Origin: Legionella wadsworthii DSM 21896 = ATCC 33877
GTDB lineage: Bacteria > Pseudomonadota > Gammaproteobacteria > Legionellales > Legionellaceae
DNA length: 64,000 bases
Direction of reading: 5' to 3'
Assembly (NCBI RefSeq): GCF_000701265.1
Contig: NZ_JNIA01000024.1
Location: 121,169 to 185,168 of the forward strand
Below the pieces are notes generated by a model that had not been told where the DNA came from, did no database searches, and saw nothing but the letters and a program-made list of their open reading frames with translations. A program made the position numbers and the translations under genes. How positions within the stretch are numbered: position 1 is the stretch's first letter; each line of letters starts with the position of its first letter. This document shows positions 35,996 through 43,615 of this stretch, piece by piece.

Positions 35996-36154
35996 TCATG
36001 ACCCGAGAAAACCATTACCTAATTCATACAGGTATTCATTGCGACCTCCAGAGCTGAAAATAATTGATAAAAGTACCTGCTCTGAACGTTTAATGGATAC
36101 ACTCAATCCTAAACCTGAAGAAGTCCCTGTAATCCATACGATCTTTTTCATCAT
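35996..36154 (-). pseudogene. Remnant of a short-chain dehydrogenase (N-terminus only)
   Basis: The frame begins MMKKIVWITGTSSGLGLSVS. The ITGTSSGLG stretch is the TGxxxGxG nucleotide-binding motif at the start of short-chain dehydrogenases, with GGAG at a good distance before the second ATG. After about 20 residues the similarity to that family is lost, and the frame stops at 52 residues instead of about 250. The 3' part of the gene is absent, as the next gene begins at 35799 or earlier on the same strand. It is most likely a decayed gene truncated by deletion. Confidence 0.55.
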
Positions 36155-36243
36155 ATGACTCCAATGTCATTGTTGCCTTATGAGTTATACGCAAAATCTA
36201 ATTAAGGATCAATTGAAAAATTTTTCATGCAGGGCTTCCGCAT

Positions 36244-37851
36244 TTAGAAAATCTTATTTTCATGGGTTGTATGGTTACTAATTAATTTTTGAGTGTGTTC
36301 TGTTAATACCCCTAATTCATCAGCAGATTCGCTTAATGATTTATCTGTTTTATCGAAAAAGTTATGTTTTAAATATGATATTGTTGTTTCTGTTGCCAGT
36401 TTTTTCCCAAAAAAAGCATCAGGTGTATGAAAGGAACAAGTTTTAGGAGATTGTTTTGGCTGGTAGGATAATAATATTTTTAACGCGGTTTGATTTTGGT
36501 ACTTTGTTGCAATAGCGGATGCATTCTCCCCTTTATCATTTGTGAGTTCGACATCAGCTCCGGCTGCTAGCAGTAACCTGAATATTTCAGGTTTATTGTG
36601 CGTATAAGATGATTTGCAAGCCTTCATTAAAGGAGTTTTTCCTTTGACATCTTGTCTGTTCACTTGAATGTTGGCCTCATGTAATAATAAATCAACAATC
36701 TGATGATTTGCGTACATACAAGCGACATCAAGGGCAGAATTGTCCTGATTACAAGGGGAATTAAGATTCATATCCGGTATTTTTGCCAATTGGCTCATGA
36801 TGCTGATTCGATTACATGCTGCAGCATAAAACAATGCATTCTCTAATTCAGATTGACTTATTTGTGATGATTTATGGGAGCTCAATATTTCTCTTACGAC
36901 ATCTCTATCATCATTTTGAACAGCTAAAGAAAGCAGGCCATAACCTCTGCAATTTTGAATGTAGCTGGTTTTTTCGTAGACTGGATATAGCCCTTTAAGA
37001 GATTGGAGCCTGGGTTGTAATTTTCTTTGTCCTGCTTTTGCAATGAAGGAACAATGTATTACTAATTCATTACTTGTTTCAAAAAGCGATTGATATAAAT
37101 GGTTAACAAGTGTCCCGCTATTTAATATTTGGTAGGGGTATTCCTCTGACTGCTCGTATAAGTGGTTGATGTCCAAGAACAACCAATTATTATCCGTTAG
37201 CTTCTTAAATCCAACGGTATGCTCTTCACTACTGCATACCACCACGACATGGTTTTTAGCGGATAACAGATCATTTAACTTATTGATAAAATTGCAGGTA
37301 TCATTTACGGTGGCGAAGCTAAATGTTCTGCTAAATAAATTTTTTACTTTATCTTGATTTCTGCAGAGGTTGAGTTGAACCAGCTTGTATATCGTATCGA
37401 TATCCGATTGTTGGACATTTTTTGCATAAAATTCTGAATATTCTTCCGGAGATTGAGCCAGGCATATTGCTTCCAAAAAAGGCCTGATTTCATTCCGTTT
37501 CTGATCCCTGCGGGATAAAATTTGATTTAGTTTGATTTTCTCAGTAATAACAGAGAGCGTATTCGGCAAAGTTTCTTTTTCTCGTTTAATCAGGTTCAGA
37601 CGATTATAGAATTGAAAATCAAATCCTAATGCTGCTTCTTGAGCCCAAGTTAATGTAAAGCCATGACACACACCTTCTTCATGTTTGTAGTCAAATTTTT
37701 CAAATAGTGTTAACAAATCTTCGTGCTCTAAAGCATTATGTTTTACAGATGAAAACAGAGATGGAAAAAAGTGCTTTAAAGATATAGTTTTAAGTTGGTG
37801 GATTACCATCAACGTCCAGATGAGGAGAAGCACATAGAGGACATATATCAT
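36244..37851 (-). CDS. Papain-like (YopT/C58-type) and ankyrin-repeat protein, effector candidate
   Basis: The 535-residue protein opens with a hydrophobic segment (1-20). Residues 55-235 look like a papain-fold cysteine protease: GVCHGFTLTWAQEAA holds the candidate nucleophile C62, SSEEHTVGFKKL the candidate H211, and WLFLDINHLY the candidate D227, in the Cys-His-Asp order of YopT-like peptidases. Residues about 300-465 are ankyrin repeats (YGLLSLAVQNDDRDVVREIL, ALFYAAACNRI, SALDVACMYANHQIVDLLL, KTPLMKACK...IFRLLLAAGADV). The arrangement recalls Legionella AnkH. It is likely a Dot/Icm effector; the target is unknown. Confidence 0.72.
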   Translation of the reverse strand: MIYVLYVLLLIWTLMVIHQLKTISLKHFFPSLFSSVKHNALEHEDLLTLFEKFDYKHEEGVCHGFTLTWAQEAALGFDFQFYNRLNLIKREKETLPNTLSVITEKIKLNQILSRRDQKRNEIRPFLEAICLAQSPEEYSEFYAKNVQQSDIDTIYKLVQLNLCRNQDKVKNLFSRTFSFATVNDTCNFINKLNDLLSAKNHVVVVCSSEEHTVGFKKLTDNNWLFLDINHLYEQSEEYPYQILNSGTLVNHLYQSLFETSNELVIHCSFIAKAGQRKLQPRLQSLKGLYPVYEKTSYIQNCRGYGLLSLAVQNDDRDVVREILSSHKSSQISQSELENALFYAAACNRISIMSQLAKIPDMNLNSPCNQDNSALDVACMYANHQIVDLLLHEANIQVNRQDVKGKTPLMKACKSSYTHNKPEIFRLLLAAGADVELTNDKGENASAIATKYQNQTALKILLSYQPKQSPKTCSFHTPDAFFGKKLATETTISYLKHNFFDKTDKSLSESADELGVLTEHTQKLISNHTTHENKIF

Positions 37852-38194
37852 ATACTAATCCATTAGTATCCTTATTAGGAATAAAATCATATCTTAATAA
37901 GGAAAGCAAATGGATAGATTAACTTTATAGGCTATTTTAAAACGAATTCAACGATGATTTCCAACCCACTATAATTTAAAATCCAAAGGAAATGGTTCTG
38001 TCATTTGGTTGTTTAAATAGTTTAATTGCTTCAGATAATTGTCTAGCCATAAATAAAGTACAAAGTGATTTTATTTTAATTACAGGTAAAAAATGGAAAA
38101 AGAAATTTATGGATCTACAATTATTGTATCTAATACCTCATTCAATGTAGATATCCCAAAAGGGAATTAGCATATGATGAATCATGGAGGATAT
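37852..38194. other. Intergenic region between divergent genes
   Basis: It holds the promoters of the ankyrin gene (minus) and the VirK gene (plus), and the inverted repeat at 37870-37902. One 25-codon frame (38092-38169) has no ribosome site. I see no RNA gene. Confidence 0.4.
37870..37902. promoter_or_regulatory. Inverted repeat upstream of the ankyrin gene
   Basis: CCTTATTA and TAATAAGG are perfect inverted copies separated by 17 bases, just upstream of the ATG at 37851. The position suits an operator or mRNA hairpin; it cannot be told which. Confidence 0.35.
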
Positions 38195-38716
38195 ATGAAC
38201 GTCCGACAATTTGGCTTTGTAGTATTTTTATTGCTGCTTTTATTTACTGGGGCAAACGCGCAAATCACTACTGGCATGAATCCAAATATCTCTAATACTA
38301 ACACGATCACTAATTTCATCCAATTGGTTCGAGCTGTTGAAGGGGGTGATGATGTACGTGCAATCATCCACTTTGATAATTGCCAGGTCACAGGTCCGGA
38401 ACTACCCGTACAAGTAAGACGAAGGTTAGATGGGGCAACGACACGTTTTAATTTTACACATTTTTTCCATGGTAAAGAAGAAGTGAGCAACGGCTTGATT
38501 GACACGGTCACTACCTCTACGAAAATTTTTATAGAACGCCCCTCAGGAGAGCGATTAACATTCTCTGGACGTTTAAGTGTATTTGAGGATAACACAGCGA
38601 GCTTGCATGTTGATTTCTTTGACCCCATACATCATTTGCATCAATTAGAGGTAAATTGGTTTTGTAATATCAGTAATGGTGATGATAATAATGGATTGGT
38701 TTTATTCAATTTTTAA
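38195..38716 (+). CDS. VirK-family exported protein
   Basis: The protein is 173 residues. The signal peptide is MNVRQFGFVVFLLLLLFTGANA. The mature domain follows the VirK pattern: NFIQLVRAVEGGDDVRAIIHFDNCQVTG, then a repeated strand pattern and a final Cys in WFCNIS. VirK proteins are periplasmic, linked to virulence in plant and animal pathogens, and widespread in Legionella; their action is not known. The ATG at 38195 follows GGAGG closely; an ATG seven codons earlier with its own AGGGA site is also possible. Confidence 0.75.
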   Translation: MNVRQFGFVVFLLLLLFTGANAQITTGMNPNISNTNTITNFIQLVRAVEGGDDVRAIIHFDNCQVTGPELPVQVRRRLDGATTRFNFTHFFHGKEEVSNGLIDTVTTSTKIFIERPSGERLTFSGRLSVFEDNTASLHVDFFDPIHHLHQLEVNWFCNISNGDDNNGLVLFNF

Positions 38717-38969
38717 TCCTGTCAAACCGATTATGTTACAAAAAATTACATGATAGTTTTCATTTGCCAAATTCTTTGGAGTTATCCAGTTCTCTATCTC
38801 CATGCATCGATTCTGATAATTTTCACAATTATTCTATCTTAAAGCTATGCAATAAATATATAAATTGATTATAAGTTAAATACATGGTGTATAATTAATA
38901 CATATCAATCCATGGTTCCTGGTATATCAGTACAAAACATTATTCTTCTTATTTAAGAGGAGCAAACAT

Positions 38970-39905
38970 ATGGCTTTATCCAAGTTAATTAAAAATATCG
39001 AGCAGACAATATCCGCTCTTGAAAGTACAAAGAAATATAATGCTAGCTCATTAAAATTATTCCCAACCACAGAACAATCCTCTTATGAGGGATTAATCAA
39101 AAAAATCCATTCTCAAAACAATTGGTTTGAAAAGATGACACAATATTGGAATGTCGTGCGCCAATGTCAATCCTCTAAACTCAAGTTAGAACGGCTGGCA
39201 AAAGAAATGATAGAAGCCAAGAATTTCTCAGAAGACCAAAAAGTAGTTATTTCCCAAACCGCTGAAGAGTGCCATCAAGGGTTCATCGCTTTAGCTAAAG
39301 CCCAATTACATTTAGCACAAGTGTTATTTAAGAGCGGAAGTGAAATAGGACGAGGAGAATTAGAAGGAGAATTTTCAAAGCTCCAAGAAAACATCAGTTC
39401 ATACAAAAAAACTTTAGAATCAGTTGCGGTAGCCATTGCCGACCACCAATTAAGAGATATTCGAGAAGGTGAGATCATTAGGCTCGATGCGTTAATCCCC
39501 TACCTTCAAAAAGTTTATGATAATGTTTATCAGGAGAAAAACCCCTTTTTGAGGAAAATAAAAAATGCTCTAAAAAACAGTGACCGGGTAAAAGAAATTG
39601 AATTCTTAAATGATTTATCGAAAGATCCTGAATGTACTGAATCTATTCGATTACAAGCGATCTGCCTGGTCCGTAATAAAATTAAAACCGAATTTTTTGG
39701 GAAGGGGAGTACATTGAGAAAATTGTTAGAAAGTATTGATGAACAAAGTATTGAAAAAGACAGTGATGAAAAATTAAGTCAATTCATCAGTACACGTCCT
39801 AATCTCATGAATAAAATGCCACAAAGCTTGATAGAGTTTTTAGCAAAAGATGAAGGATGGCAACAAACAATGAGTACGGAAGTTAGGCAAAATACCCAGC
39901 TGTAA
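38970..39905 (+). CDS. Helical protein of unknown function, effector candidate
   Basis: The 311-residue protein has AGAGGAG before the ATG and no signal peptide or membrane helix. It is nearly all alpha-helical with heptad-like patterns (residues 60-185). The C-terminus is acidic and polar. Soluble helical proteins of this sort next to VirK and ankyrin genes are often Dot/Icm substrates in Legionella, but nothing in the sequence gives a function. Confidence 0.6.
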   Translation: MALSKLIKNIEQTISALESTKKYNASSLKLFPTTEQSSYEGLIKKIHSQNNWFEKMTQYWNVVRQCQSSKLKLERLAKEMIEAKNFSEDQKVVISQTAEECHQGFIALAKAQLHLAQVLFKSGSEIGRGELEGEFSKLQENISSYKKTLESVAVAIADHQLRDIREGEIIRLDALIPYLQKVYDNVYQEKNPFLRKIKNALKNSDRVKEIEFLNDLSKDPECTESIRLQAICLVRNKIKTEFFGKGSTLRKLLESIDEQSIEKDSDEKLSQFISTRPNLMNKMPQSLIEFLAKDEGWQQTMSTEVRQNTQL

Positions 39906-39983
39906 TGCGTATTCTGATATATACTATATTGTGTTTGTTCATTTTTATTCTCTAACAAAGTTCAACCAGACAAGGAGAGAATC

Positions 39984-40373
39984 ATGAAAGGAATAGTGAA
40001 ATCTATCGTTTTAAGCGGAATATTTGTTCTATCAACCTATGCTATGGCTGATAATGCAACATCTAATCCATCTTCAATCAATAATGCAGGAAGTACTCCT
40101 GCTACAAATAATACCAGTACGACGATGAGCACTCCTAGCGCTACTTCAACTGATACGAATACAACTGGAGCTCAGTCAAATACTACCAATGCAGGTATGT
40201 GGATATGTACTACTAATGCAAGTAGTCCAGATTCAGGCTCAGCTGCAGATCAGGCTGATAAAACCATGGCTAAAAATGCAGCTAATGGAAATTCTGCGTT
40301 TGATTTTGCCTTAAAAAATTGCCGTGATTGTACCAAAATTACTTGTGAATTACAAACACAACCTGCGCAATAA
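39984..40373 (+). CDS. Exported Ser/Thr/Asn-rich protein with C-terminal Cys domain
   Basis: The 129-residue protein has AGGAG before the ATG. The signal peptide ends TYAMA-DN. Residues 24-72 are a low-complexity Ser/Thr/Asn linker. The last 55 residues hold five cysteines (MWICTT, NCRDCTKITC), allowing disulfides. The start of this segment, AGMWICTTNASS, resembles other small Legionella exported proteins. The function is unknown. Confidence 0.65.
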   Translation: MKGIVKSIVLSGIFVLSTYAMADNATSNPSSINNAGSTPATNNTSTTMSTPSATSTDTNTTGAQSNTTNAGMWICTTNASSPDSGSAADQADKTMAKNAANGNSAFDFALKNCRDCTKITCELQTQPAQ

Positions 40374-40675
40374 ATCAAGATAGCTAGAAATCCAGAGCGA
40401 TTCGCGCTGGATTTCTCTAATTCACTATGTTACTTAAAAATAATGTTGCATCAAATGACCAGAATACCTCTTAAGAGGGAGATTTATTATTTATTAATTT
40501 TTTTCTGAGCATTTCCCATTAGTTGTATAAGTAAAATCCGCAATTGAGGAAAAGAAATTTAAAAATTAAGATGAGAACTTCTGAATTCAAGCTGATATAA
40601 ATGATCTTGAACGAATAATTTATCAAGTACCTTCAACAAAGAAACGCGTTGCTAAATAATCAAGGAATAATGACA
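40374..40675. other. Intergenic region with terminator-like hairpin and cold-shock leader
   Basis: GAAATCCAG and CTGGATTTC (40387-40415) form a nine-base-pair stem just after the Ser/Thr-rich gene and likely end its transcript. The remaining 260 bases are probably the long 5' leader typical of cold-shock genes; I cannot define its fold. Confidence 0.45.
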
Positions 40676-40882
40676 ATGTCAGATAAGATGAAAGGGACTG
40701 TGAAATGGTTTAACGAACGCAAAGGCTTCGGCTTTATACAGTGTGCTGGTCATGATTATTTTGTTCATTTTAGTTCCATCCAGGGAAGCGGCTTTAAGAC
40801 TCTGAAAGAGGGTGAAGCTGTTTTATTTACCCAGGGAAAAGGAAATAAAGGACTTTTAGCAGAAGAAGTTCAACTTGCTTGA
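40676..40882 (+). CDS. Cold-shock domain protein (CspA family)
   Basis: The 68-residue single-domain OB-fold protein has the RNP1 motif KGFGFIQ and RNP2 motif DYFVHFSSI, which bind single-stranded RNA and DNA. The start [14 protein letters not shown] is the family form; two upstream in-frame ATG codons are closer to or before the AAGGA site. CspA-type proteins melt RNA structure in cold or stationary phase. A strong terminator follows. Confidence 0.93.
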   Translation: MSDKMKGTVKWFNERKGFGFIQCAGHDYFVHFSSIQGSGFKTLKEGEAVLFTQGKGNKGLLAEEVQLA

Positions 40883-40928
40883 TATAAATGTATCAATTGT
40901 ACCGATGTGAAAAGATGTTTCCCCTACC

Positions 40929-40957
40929 AAATTCCGTGGTTTGTTCCCACGGAATTT
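40929..40957. terminator. Bidirectional terminator after the cold-shock gene
   Basis: AAATTCCGTGG and CCACGGAATTT form a perfect 11-base-pair stem with a seven-base loop, followed by a short T run. It lies between convergent stop codons and is likely to work for both. Confidence 0.85.
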
Positions 40958-40977
40958 TAATAATCGAATATCATAGA

Positions 40978-41430
40978 TTATTTTGCTAAATTTTCCTGCA
41001 AAAAATTAGATAATTTCTGTTCTGTTAAATGCATCACATCATTTTTAATATTCTGTGTTATCAAATGATTCACATTTTTATCCATGTGCTGAAGTAAAAG
41101 ACCATTCATATGAGGCGGGGCTACAATGATTAATTGATCATAATCATGATGGTTTCTGCCGCTATTTAATTCTTCTGCAATTTCTCTGGCAAAATGATCA
41201 ATTTCAATTTCTTTGGGATCAGTTTGCTGGGTGTAGGCTCCTCGAACATTCGATGCAGAGTTAAATCGCCCTGGGGCGGAGGAGGTTAATTCAGTATCTT
41301 TTAATTTACTTTCTGGATGAAGAAGTTCCTTAACAAAGGTAAGCTGATAAGGTTTTGTAGTCGATTTATAAATTCGGCAAGTGTTGGAATCTGTCGTTAC
41401 AATCCAGGTGTGGTGCTCAATGACTTTCAT
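40978..41430 (-). CDS. Host-attachment-family protein (PF10116-like)
   Basis: The 150-residue protein matches the family first described from plant-attachment mutants of Agrobacterium (AtsE-like): WIVTTDSNTCRIYKS at the start, a middle SSAPGRFNS segment, and FAREIAEELNSGRNHHDYDQLIIVAPPHMNGLL, the family's core. The fold resembles the eRF1/baeRF group, and the biochemical activity is unknown despite the name. It is cytoplasmic with no signal peptide. Confidence 0.78.
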   Translation of the reverse strand: MKVIEHHTWIVTTDSNTCRIYKSTTKPYQLTFVKELLHPESKLKDTELTSSAPGRFNSASNVRGAYTQQTDPKEIEIDHFAREIAEELNSGRNHHDYDQLIIVAPPHMNGLLLQHMDKNVNHLITQNIKNDVMHLTEQKLSNFLQENLAK

Positions 41431-41496
41431 TGCAATATCCTTATGTTTTAATTCCTTATTACAGATTTTAGAACCTCATTGCCTTAAATCAAGAAA

Positions 41497-41649
41497 TTAC
41501 TGTGTTTCAGCTTCAGTTTCTTCTTGCAGCTCGGCCTTTTGAGTCATTGGAAAATCATTTTTTACTGCATATTTTTTTAAAAGATATAAAATAATGCCAT
41601 CTACCTGCTGATCGATCTCTTCAAATCTTTCTCTATTGTTATTGTCCAT
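41497..41649 (-). CDS. Small protein of unknown function
   Basis: A 50-residue reading (MDNNNRERFEEIDQQVDGII...) starts at an ATG at 41649 with GGAG eight bases upstream; longer starts up to 41712 lack a suitable site. The centre has a helix (EEIDQQVDGIILYLLKKYA) and the tail is Glu-rich. It is probably translated. No family is recognised. It lies between the host-attachment gene and the signalling block. Confidence 0.5.
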   Translation of the reverse strand: MDNNNRERFEEIDQQVDGIILYLLKKYAVKNDFPMTQKAELQEETEAETQ

Positions 41650-41799
41650 CACCATGACTCCATTCATTGATATTGCCATCCTGCGGCAGCGCCCATAAAT
41701 AAACTTTGACAATTATTGATATCTTATTTTGAACTTAAAGCGTATTTCAAATCAACCAGACAGTTGTCAATTTTTTTTTTGAATAATCGGATACATCGT

Positions 41800-41826
41800 G
41801 AATAGAACATTTTAAATGTCCTATTC
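41800..41826 (-). terminator. Near-perfect palindrome downstream of the PAS kinase gene
   Basis: GAATAG-A-ACATTT and AAATGT-C-CTATTC pair around a central T, giving two six-base stems with one mismatch. It is about 77 bases beyond the kinase stop codon and may end its transcript. There is no close T run on that strand. Confidence 0.45.
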
Positions 41827-41902
41827 CTTTTGTAACAATCCTGAATCTTACTTGCACTACTTAAGGAAAATAGCGGTTACAATTTACAGAAGCAAATTAT
41901 CT

Positions 41903-43507
41903 TTATTTAGGCAAAGTGAAAATAAACCAAGCTCCTTTTCCATTGTGATCTTGTACAAACAATTTGCCTCCATGGGCTTCAATCAGGTTTTTACAAATAG
42001 TTAAACCCAATCCCGTCCCTTGCTCTTTGGTAGTAAAATAAGAGTTTAATATTTTATCTTTATTTTCCGCAGTGATTCCAGGTCCATTATCGCGAAAATG
42101 AATCTCAATATATTGATTATGATTTTTTGTCTCAATGGTTAACTCAGGAGATGTACAGACATCTTCTTGCATGGCTTCATAACTATTACGCGTTAAATTG
42201 ATAATGACCTGCATGATTTGTATTCGATCAATATTTATTTGCGGAAGGTTTTCATCTAAATTTAAACGGATCTTTAATTTCGAATAATTCAACTCATAAT
42301 CTAAAAATATCAATGTATCTTTAATCAATGTATTGATATCCGATAACTCAGGATAATAGACATCTTGATGAATAAAACTTTTCATTCGGTTCATAATTTC
42401 ACTGGCATGCTTTGCTTGTGAAATAATTTTATTCAATAAGTGCAATAAACTGTGCTCCAATTTATTCTCATCAATGTCTCTTTTTAATTGTAAAAGACAG
42501 GTTTGACTATAAAGAAATATTGCAGTTAAGGGCTGATTCATTTCATGAGCTAAGGCTGATGCCATGCCCTCCATAGTATTTAAGCGCATGGCATGGGCTA
42601 ATTTTGCTTGCTCGATCATTTTTATTTTTTTTTGCAAATAAAAATTGGTGAGATCTTTGATGAGTAAAATAATTTCATTGTTTTGAGTATTAGAGTTATA
42701 GATGGAATTAAAATTTATTTCAAAACAAAAATTCACTTCATCAAAATCACTGAAATTTTCGATGACGAGGGTTGACCTTTTTCCTAAAAGAGCTTGATGA
42801 CAGGAATCAATTAATTGTTGTTTGTATTCCGAAAAATCAGAAATAAGAGTTAGAAAATTCATGCCTTTTTTAATTTTTATGGCAAAAATTCTTGAAAAAA
42901 AATCGATGAAAGATGGATTGATTATTTTAAAATAAAAATCTTTATCTAAAGTCGCTATCGCATCAGAAACATTGTGTAATAGGTTATTCAATGTTTGTAA
43001 AGATTGATTCAATTGGATTTGTTCAGATTCTAATTGGCGAATGTAGGTAATGTCTCTCAGGATGAGCAATATTAATCCATTTTTTGTAAAAAGGCACTCC
43101 ATTTTTATATGTTTGCGGGTTCCCTTTCCGATTAATTTCAATTCGCAAACCTGCATCAGTTTTGTATTAACAAGGTTTTGAATGCAGGATTTAAATGTAT
43201 CTATTTCAAAAGTACCGATGAAATCTAAAAAATTCCTATTGATTAATTCATTACGCGTATAATTAAGTAATAATGTACTTTGGAAATTAACAGCTGAAAT
43301 AATAAAGTTTCTATTGATAGTAAAAAAAGCCGAGGAATTGAAATCATAAAATTCCGTAAATTCTTTTTTCAAAGCCATTAATTCTAAATTCAAAGTATGA
43401 ATTTCTTGTTCTTTTTCAGATAATTTTTTTCTTTTGAATAACAATCGTTCATTTAAATTTTTAATTTCTTCTTGGCTTTGAACCGAAGTTTCCTTAACAA
43501 AATTCAT
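41903..43507 (-). CDS. PAS-domain sensor histidine kinase (FixL/NtrB-like)
   Basis: The 534-residue protein has no membrane helix. Order: coiled coil (10-50), PAS (55-160), second PAS (170-290), HisKA with the phosphorylation site H321 in ALAHEMNQPLTAI, and a complete HATPase (N box INLTRNSYEAM, G1 DNGPGI, G2 GTGLGLTICKNLIEAHGG). The HEMNQP box is the FixL/TodS type. AAGGAAATTTA precedes the ATG. It is likely a cytoplasmic sensor; the signal is unknown. Plausible partners are the FixJ-like and single-receiver regulators further upstream on the same strand. Confidence 0.88.
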   Translation of the reverse strand: MNFVKETSVQSQEEIKNLNERLLFKRKKLSEKEQEIHTLNLELMALKKEFTEFYDFNSSAFFTINRNFIISAVNFQSTLLLNYTRNELINRNFLDFIGTFEIDTFKSCIQNLVNTKLMQVCELKLIGKGTRKHIKMECLFTKNGLILLILRDITYIRQLESEQIQLNQSLQTLNNLLHNVSDAIATLDKDFYFKIINPSFIDFFSRIFAIKIKKGMNFLTLISDFSEYKQQLIDSCHQALLGKRSTLVIENFSDFDEVNFCFEINFNSIYNSNTQNNEIILLIKDLTNFYLQKKIKMIEQAKLAHAMRLNTMEGMASALAHEMNQPLTAIFLYSQTCLLQLKRDIDENKLEHSLLHLLNKIISQAKHASEIMNRMKSFIHQDVYYPELSDINTLIKDTLIFLDYELNYSKLKIRLNLDENLPQINIDRIQIMQVIINLTRNSYEAMQEDVCTSPELTIETKNHNQYIEIHFRDNGPGITAENKDKILNSYFTTKEQGTGLGLTICKNLIEAHGGKLFVQDHNGKGAWFIFTLPK

Positions 43508-43615
43508 TAAATTTCCTTAAATATTCGAAATTAAAAAAATATTTTATAAAGATGCATTTGTTCTATAATCACCAAAAAATCACTATTTTGGTGATGTATA
43601 GAGGTCTAATTCCAC

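Noticed and set aside
35753..36001. 82-codon plus-strand frame
   Set aside because: It runs opposite the dehydrogenase remnant and the small upstream frame, with no family signal or ribosome site.
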